Part shown: in pieces, positions 13,535 through 14,409 of the stretch | Numbering within the stretch: the stretch's first letter is position 1 | How the letters are laid out: each line of letters begins with the position of its first letter | Assembly: GCA_002396645.1 (NCBI GenBank) | Contig: DGYI01000021.1 | Coordinates: 14,651 to 29,059 of the forward strand | DNA length: 14,409 nucleotides | Direction of reading: 5' to 3' | DNA from: Firmicutes bacterium UBA5010 | GTDB taxonomy: Bacteria; Bacillota; Clostridia; Tissierellales; Sedimentibacteraceae | Position numbers and translations under genes: made by a program | The notes under the pieces: generated by a model | Database searches by the model: none | What the model saw: only the letters and a program-made list of their open reading frames with translations | What the model was told of the DNA's origin: nothing

Positions 13535-14409
13535 TTATTTTGCGTATAACTTAACACCTGTTGTGTCAAAGTATCTTAACAATTCAGGCAATACGTCAAT
13601 TGTTACTTTTTGACCTGTTCCGGTAACAATTGTATCATCAGCAAGCTTAATATAAACTGTCTTATTCAGGTTATACCAGTTAAGAAGTTTAGCCTGTGCT
13701 TCAGGATTACTGTTTAGGTAATCCATATCGAAAGCTTCATCGCCTAAAATGATTGAACTGATAGGTAGATTTTGTATATCTCCCACTAATGTTAATTTTC
13801 CTTCAGCAATGTTAGTCAATACAGTACCGTCCTGAGCTTCAAATATTACTTCTATTTGTAAGCCTGATGCTACTACGCCCTCATGTGCTGTGTATGTTGC
13901 TCTGTATAATCCAGGCTCAACTTCTGTCATACTGCTTCCAGGTCTGTTGCTTAAAGGTCCGAACGGAAGCAATAATCTGTAATATGCTTGGCCGCCTGCC
14001 GGTGCATTAAAGCTTATTTCTAAAGTTTCACCTGTTCTAAGTTCTATATTTTCGCTTGGTTGAAGGTTTATAATTTCAGTAGGTTCAGGATCAACTGTTC
14101 CTTCGCCTTCTATTATTACTTTTCCTTCTGCTATTTCTGTTACTTCATAGCCATACTCACTTATATATACAACTTCGATAACTAAGCTTGTTGCTTCTGT
14201 TCCTTCCGGAACTGTCCACGTACCTGTATACAATCCGTCAGTTTCTGTCATCGGGATTCCTATTTCATTGTTTTGCAAGCCAAACGGTACCATTATTCTA
14301 AAGTATCCTTGACCTCCTTCAGGTGCATTAAAGCTTATAGTGAGTGTTTCTCCCTGTCTTAATGTGACATCTTCATTCGGTATAATATTTGATATAACCG
14401 GTGCTTGAA
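13535..14409 (-). CDS. Surface-type protein with tandem Ig-like repeats, 5' end outside the window
   Basis: The last ~290 residues of a larger protein. The frame is open to the window edge, so the start and any signal peptide lie beyond it; an in-frame ATG at 14293 falls inside a repeat and is not the start. Two homologous modules of about 92 residues are visible, each beginning with R-x-GETL-x-ISFNAP-x-GGQ, followed by a PFG segment, M-T-E-x-[DE]-x-GLY, and closing with a TxIAEGK strand. These look like beta-sandwich (Ig/fibronectin-like) domains. The final ~80 residues form another module (DEAFDMDYLNSNPEAQAKLL, then VYIKLADDTIV and VLPELLRYFD), a type I recall near the ends of clostridial envelope proteins. 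There is no LPXTG motif or S-layer homology domain in the visible part. Function is unknown; an extracellular structural or adhesive role is inferred. Confidence 0.75.
   Translation of the reverse strand, partial: QAPVISNIIPNEDVTLRQGETLTISFNAPEGGQGYFRIMVPFGLQNNEIGIPMTETDGLYTGTWTVPEGTEATSLVIEVVYISEYGYEVTEIAEGKVIIEGEGTVDPEPTEIINLQPSENIELRTGETLEISFNAPAGGQAYYRLLLPFGPLSNRPGSSMTEVEPGLYRATYTAHEGVVASGLQIEVIFEAQDGTVLTNIAEGKLTLVGDIQNLPISSIILGDEAFDMDYLNSNPEAQAKLLNWYNLNKTVYIKLADDTIVTGTGQKVTIDVLPELLRYFDTTGVKLYAK
13781..14380 (-). repeat. Tandem ~92-residue Ig-like protein modules
   Basis: Module 1 is encoded by 14380-14105 and module 2 by 14059-13781, separated by a short acidic/proline linker (VDPEPTE). 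They share the order GETL-x-ISFNAP, GGQ-x-Y-[FY]-R, PFG, MTE, GLY and IAEGK. The similarity is clear in protein but has diverged in DNA, so this is an old duplication. More copies may lie beyond the window edge. Confidence 0.75.

Overview
The window is AT-rich, and every gene I can support lies on the minus strand, so transcription runs from high to low coordinates. Three things point to a low-GC, anaerobic Gram-positive bacterium of the Clostridia/Tissierellia type: strong GGAGG-type ribosome binding sites before most starts, a radical-SAM amino acid 2,3-aminomutase, and a secreted glycosidase with a C-terminal stalk domain typical of clostridial envelope proteins. The genus is inference; Sedimentibacter-like organisms would fit. 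I see no rRNA, tRNA, insertion sequence, phage gene or CRISPR array.

Layout from the right edge, in the direction of transcription. (1) 14409-13535: the 3' part of a surface-type protein with two tandem ~92-residue Ig-like modules, ending at a strong terminator (13484-13519). (2) 13306-12941: a RidA/YjgF-family protein with its own extended -10 promoter. (3) 12940-12408: about 530 nt without a convincing gene. It holds a hairpin-rich stretch and, next to the following gene, a highly symmetrical control region with two GTATAG-N7-CTATAC palindromes inside a larger inverted repeat. (4) 12407-11148: a predicted glutamate 2,3-aminomutase (eam). The two residues that mark lysine specificity in KamA are Lys and Asn here, as in Eam. 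(5) 11147-10874: a pair of hairpins and the promoter of a small XRE repressor (10873-10673), which has its own terminator. (6) 10446-6915: two overlapping ABC exporter half-transporter genes resembling bacteriocin/lantibiotic exporters, then a 120-nt structured leader and an AviRa-family 23S rRNA methyltransferase (6794-6096). (7) 5936-5112: a BmrR-type MerR regulator with a textbook 19-bp-spacer MerR promoter and a terminator. (8) 4994-1633: a likely operon of M19 dipeptidase, GH18 glycosidase and WYL-domain regulator. (9) 1518-63: an AlkZ/YcaQ-like winged-helix protein and an FMN-binding PNPOx-family protein, behind a promoter carrying an operator-like palindrome.

Functionally these look like small independent modules. 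One is for beta-amino acid (beta-glutamate) formation, possibly with RidA as a metabolite-damage partner. One is a candidate drug-defence cluster of exporter pair plus rRNA methylase, with a multidrug-type MerR regulator beside it. One is for peptidoglycan or peptide turnover. One is a WYL-regulated group that may respond to DNA damage. The most unusual signals are the nested-palindrome control region upstream of eam, the AviRa homologue with its competing-hairpin leader, and the structured non-coding stretch at 12531-12740.
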